64,000 nucleotides of DNA from Stentor coeruleus. Lineage: Eukaryota > Ciliophora > Heterotrichea > Heterotrichida > Stentoridae. A program made the translations under genes and the position numbers. Of the stretch, positions 62,548-64,000 are shown piece by piece. The stretch is from the NCBI GenBank assembly GCA_001970955.1, contig MPUH01000128.1, positions 1 to 64,000 on the forward strand. Direction: 5' to 3'. Each line of letters begins with the position of its first letter. Within the stretch, counting starts at the first letter, position 1. The notes below the pieces were generated by a model, which ran no database searches, was not told the DNA's origin, and was given only the letters and a program-made list of their open reading frames with translations.

Positions 62548-63341
62548 AAACAACTTTTGGGCTATTATTCTTTTTTTACTCTAACTATCAAAAATTTTTA
62601 TTATTTATAAAGAAATAACTTAAGAATTGTATAATTATAAAACATGTAATTTGAAAAACTAAAAAATACTTAAAATTCTGATATACTAAAATTAGAATAA
62701 TATTAACCATATCTAAAAATCTTGTAAATAAGTTGGGACAATATATTTTCTTTCAACCTAATCATAACACACATGATTTCATTTATATATTATACTAAAA
62801 CTAATTATTAGACTGTTTTATGCTATTATTAAGTTTCTTTCTCTTTAACATGCTAAAAAATAATTTAGTTTATTAGCCTTTTTTTAATTCTCTTTATAAG
62901 TCATCTACTACAAAATAAAAAAATATAATCTCAAATGAAGAAATAATATTTACCATTACAAATAACACTAAATATCCTTAAAATTATAAAATCTCTATAA
63001 CTCAATACATTAAATCATTTCCCTTAAATTAAAAATCTTTCCTTTAACATTAGCAAAAATATCATAATCTACAAAAAAAATCCATAACCAAACTTCTCTC
63101 ATCTCCAAAAAACCACAATTTTAATAAATCATTACAAAATTATAACATCTTCTTATCTTAAAAAATCATATTCACCTCCAACATTACTCATTAAAAGCAT
63201 TCTTTATTCTTTCTCAACCGCATACTTTTCACACTTAACTATATAAAACATCTAATTTTCATCAAAAACCTATACCTAACCATCCCATAAATTTCTCAGT
63301 CAATCCTAGTAAAATGTTATGGCCACAAATTATAATAATAA
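62548..63341. other. Intergenic region, nothing recognised
   Basis: The first 100 bases are T-rich 3' flank. The rest is A/C-rich 5' flank of the EF-Tu gene, especially 62930-63300. No ORF or RNA gene was seen. Confidence 0.55.
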
Positions 63342-64000
63342 ATGTTTAGGTTAGTGTGTAGGTCGTTCGCAAAATTCGTCCGTGACAAGCCGCACTTGAA
63401 CGTGGGCACAGTTGGTCATATTGACCACGGCAAGACCACTCTGACGGCTGCAATAACTCACTACCTAAACAACAAAGGCATGGCAGAAAAACGAACATAT
63501 GAGCAAATCGATTGTGCTCCTGAAGAAAAAGCCCGTGGAATTACAATCAACACAACTACCCTTGAATATCATACAGATAAAAGACATTATTCTCATATGG
63601 ATTGCCCTGGGCATTCAGATTATGTCAAAAATATGATTACAGGGGCAGCTCGTATGGATGGTGCAATTTTAGTGGTCTCAGCACCAGATGGAGTTATGCC
63701 TCAAACAAGAGAACATGTATTACTTTGCCGATTAAAAAATATAAATAATATATATAAAAAAATTATGCCGACAAACTGGGGTTAAAAGTATTGTGATCTT
63801 TTTAAACAAATGCGATTTGATGGATGATGCTGATTTACAAGAAATCGTTGAAATGGAAGTTAGAGAAATTCTAACAAAATATGATTTCGATGGACAAGGT
63901 GCGAAATGTATTCGTGGTTCTGCTTTAGCTGCACTTGGTCAAGCAACACATGAATTGTATAGTTCTAAACAAATAGGGGAATTACTTGATGCTATGGATA
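63342..64000 (+). CDS. TUFM: Mitochondrial elongation factor Tu, 5' part (runs off the window; interrupted by a 40-bp insertion)
   Basis: The protein begins [20 protein letters not shown], a basic mitochondrial leader, followed by the P-loop [10 protein letters not shown], the switch segment [31 protein letters not shown] and, further on, FLNKCDL (NKxD). EF-Tu brings aminoacyl-tRNA to mitochondrial ribosomes. After REHVLLC the frame is broken by 40 extra bp (63726-63765 or an equivalent shift); removing them gives the expected [19 protein letters not shown], and the remainder stays open to the window end with no other damage. Read literally, the product stops after 147 residues. The first 130 coding bases are visibly richer in G and C than the rest. 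The gene continues beyond 64000. Confidence 0.92.
63726..63771 (+). other. 34-bp all-A/T insertion between perfect 6-bp direct repeats in the EF-Tu gene
   Basis: TGCCGA occurs at 63726-63731 and 63766-63771; the 34 bases between are only A and T. Deleting one repeat plus the A/T segment (40 bp) restores the EF-Tu frame exactly. None of the possible boundaries gives GT-AG, GC-AG or AT-AC ends, and the length is far from the 15-16 nt of the introns here. It resembles a retained internal eliminated sequence with a 6-bp pointer, or a small insertion with a target-site duplication. Confidence 0.75.

Noticed and set aside
63726-63771. EF-Tu interruption as a normal intron
   Set aside because: No GT-AG, GC-AG or AT-AC ends are possible in any alignment of the direct repeats, and 40 nt does not fit the 15-16 nt introns seen here.
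1-64000. Altered ciliate genetic code
   Set aside because: Conserved proteins end at TAA, TAG and TGA alike, and no conserved position is read from a stop codon except inside the short introns.
1-64000. tRNA genes, telomeric repeats, transposons or virus-derived elements
   Set aside because: No tRNA B-box with a plausible partner, no telomere-like arrays, and no transposase, integrase, polymerase or capsid-like frames were found.

Overview
The window looks like macronuclear DNA of a heterotrich ciliate, most probably Stentor coeruleus or a close relative. Four things point there: very AT-rich intergenic DNA; genes packed closely on both strands; TAA, TAG and TGA all used as ordinary stops (standard code); and spliceosomal introns of only 15 or 16 nt. 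Twelve such introns can be placed exactly, and splicing them joins open frames that otherwise look like separate genes. No virus-like element, transposon, CRISPR array, rRNA or tRNA gene was recognised.

Layout: 610-4560 (+) mitochondrial HIBCH/mS47-like protein with a giant tail; 4571-5443 (-) EMAPII-type tRNA-binding protein; 6163-7074 (+) SPRY protein; 7249-9450 (+) LRR/coiled-coil protein; 9558-10868 (-) eRF1; 11026-12756 (+) PP2A scaffold subunit A; 12887-13868 (+) CaMKK-like kinase; 13923-15803 (-) CNG/EAG-like potassium channel with a 5' exon missed by simple ORF calling; 15941-16390 (+) dUTPase; 17688-19895 (+) cytosolic carboxypeptidase; 20049-21935 (-) coiled-coil protein; 22755-23075 (+) a spliced UBL3/MUB-like gene; 23870-24547 (-) UBTD-like protein; 25638-26795 (+) PP2C; 27153-31061 (-) long coiled coil; 31518-32717 (-) ankyrin-bromodomain BDP1-like protein; 32979-33755 (+) DUSP-Ubl protein; 33818-35314 (-) BBS8/TTC8; 35562-36707 (+) PP2C; 37498-37908 (-) small basic protein; 39246-39674 (+) HMG-box protein; 40418-41536 (-) ankyrin-SAM protein; 41983-42546 (+) four-TM protein; 43167-52047 (-) one 2,904-residue golgin-like coiled coil in five exons; 53149-54066 (-) unknown CaaX protein; 54798-59768 (-) six-GAF/PAS cyclic nucleotide phosphodiesterase; 60888-61379 (+) small basic protein; 61732-62547 (+) ABHD17-like hydrolase; 63342 to the window end (+) mitochondrial EF-Tu.

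The genes are independent eukaryotic units, not operons. Themes are translation (eRF1, mitochondrial EF-Tu, mS47-like, tRNA-binding protein), phosphorylation and cyclic-nucleotide signalling (CaMKK-like kinase, PP2A-A, two PP2Cs, PDE, cNBD channel), cilia and microtubules (BBS8, tubulin carboxypeptidase), ubiquitin-fold adaptors (UBL3-like, UBTD-like, DUSP-Ubl) and probable lipid-anchored proteins.

The most unusual signals are: a 40-bp insertion, 34 bp of it purely A/T and flanked by perfect 6-bp direct repeats, that breaks an otherwise intact EF-Tu gene and is not a GT-AG intron; a strand-composition sawtooth in which the coding strand is C-rich before each gene and G-rich after it; an invariant A six bases from the 3' end of every intron; a HIBCH-like protein that has lost a catalytic Asp; and five single-N joins, each flanked by a duplicated sequence, that look like unmerged contig overlaps, one of them inside the golgin-like gene.
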